DNA of 64,000 nucleotides from Nonomuraea candida (GTDB lineage: Bacteria; Actinomycetota; Actinomycetes; Streptosporangiales; Streptosporangiaceae). Of the stretch, positions 63,683-64,000 are shown piece after piece (within the stretch, counting starts at the first letter, position 1; every line of letters begins with the position of its first letter). The DNA is taken from contig NZ_KL647033.1 in the NCBI RefSeq assembly GCF_000725485.1, forward strand, positions 62,001 to 126,000. Reading direction: 5' to 3'. The notes beneath the pieces were generated by a model. That model did not search any database and was not told where the DNA came from. It saw nothing but the letters and a program-made list of their open reading frames with translations. The position numbers and the translations under genes are program-made.

Positions 63683-63895
63683 ATGTGTAGAAGCATCAAG
63701 ACCCTCCGCCCGCCCTACACCGAGGACGTGACCGAGGAGGACGTGCGCGCCGCGGCCCTCCAGTACGTCCGGAAGATCTCCGGGTTCCGCGCGCCGGCGG
63801 CGCACAACGCCGAGGCGTTCGACCGGGCCGTCGAGGCGATCACCAAGGCGTCCGAGGAGCTGCTGGCCTCGCTCCAAGTTCGCGGGAGTCGTTGA
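63683..63895 (+). CDS. DUF2277 family protein
   Basis: 70 residues, starting MCRSIKTLRPPYTEDVTEEDVRAAALQYVRKISGFRAPA. It belongs by pattern to DUF2277, a family of small conserved proteins of unknown function with the invariant MCR-x-I-K-x-L start. It begins 3 nt after the iclR stop and may be co-transcribed. The early Cys and the helical remainder are typical. No function is assigned. Confidence 0.9.
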   Translation: MCRSIKTLRPPYTEDVTEEDVRAAALQYVRKISGFRAPAAHNAEAFDRAVEAITKASEELLASLQVRGSR

Positions 63896-63949
63896 CAGGA
63901 GCTCCGGGCGGGAGAAGCCTTCCCAGGTACATCCCCCTAAGGAGCTGCC

Positions 63950-64000
63950 ATGATCAGCGGGACGTACCAGGGACAGGACGGCGACTCCCGGCTGGCGCTG
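63950..64000 (+). CDS. Start of a further gene, cut by the window edge
   Basis: ATG at 63950 is preceded by TAAGGAG, one of the best ribosome binding sites in the window, at 5-6 nt spacing. The 17 visible residues are MISGTYQGQDGDSRLAL. Too short to assign a family. Confidence 0.6.
   Translation, partial: MISGTYQGQDGDSRLAL

Overview
The window is high-GC DNA with tightly packed, often start/stop-overlapping genes, GTG and TTG starts, and actinobacterial core gene order: era with a NUDIX gene and a cytidine-deaminase-like gene; phoH-ybeY-CNNM/CBS; rsmE-dnaJ-hrcA with a CIRCE site; DUF3097-hemW; lepA-rpsT-holA-comEC-comEA. This points to a filamentous actinomycete, most likely of the order Streptosporangiales (a Nonomuraea-like genome would fit). 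The assignment is inferred from gene content and order, not from a marker gene. I recognised no rRNA, tRNA, CRISPR array, prophage or insertion sequence. The only mobile element seen is an intein inside phoH.

Layout. 1-6388: urea uptake (urtA, partial urtB; minus strand) divergent from a urease operon ureABCFGD. 6469-13622: a small membrane protein, then minus-strand genes for ribosome maturation and RNA handling (era, NUDIX, deaminase-like, lipoprotein, CNNM/CBS protein, ybeY, phoH interrupted by a 359-residue class 3-type intein). 13728-21546: HIT protein, ECF sigma factor with a membrane partner, rsmE, dnaJ, hrcA with CIRCE, then two Gly/Pro/Tyr-rich membrane proteins flanking a DUF3097 gene. 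21543-31961: hemW, a secreted GH18 chitinase behind a near-consensus promoter and a palindrome, MOSC protein, ABC ATPase and membrane protein, GNAT acetyltransferase, lepA, a GH18-like membrane-anchored protein, rpsT and its terminator.

32085-39975: a four-gene ABC system (two large FtsX/MacB-type permeases and two ATPases), then a MarR regulator. 40113-42512: a second ECF sigma factor with a membrane partner, and a Cds1/cysteine-synthase-like protein whose PLP lysine position is arginine. 42853-48177: holA, comEC and comEA on the minus strand. 48453-54374: two HTH-type genes divergent from a compact PEP-synthase-like protein, a histidine phosphatase, degV and hutI. 54375-64000: hflX, a DUF4097-type lipoprotein, then an operon aceB-glcD-glcE-glcF-iclR that would turn glycolate into glyoxylate and then malate, a second iclR, a DUF2277 gene and the start of a further gene.

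Two genome-style features recur. Many start codons lie 6-8 nt behind a TAnnnT-type -10 box with no Shine-Dalgarno sequence, which suggests leaderless transcripts. The 3' ends of several genes, stop codon included, are tandemly duplicated just past the stop (7 loci). Apart from these, the intein and a few catalytically altered enzymes, the window is mostly ordinary chromosomal core. I did not find a clear undescribed multi-gene system.
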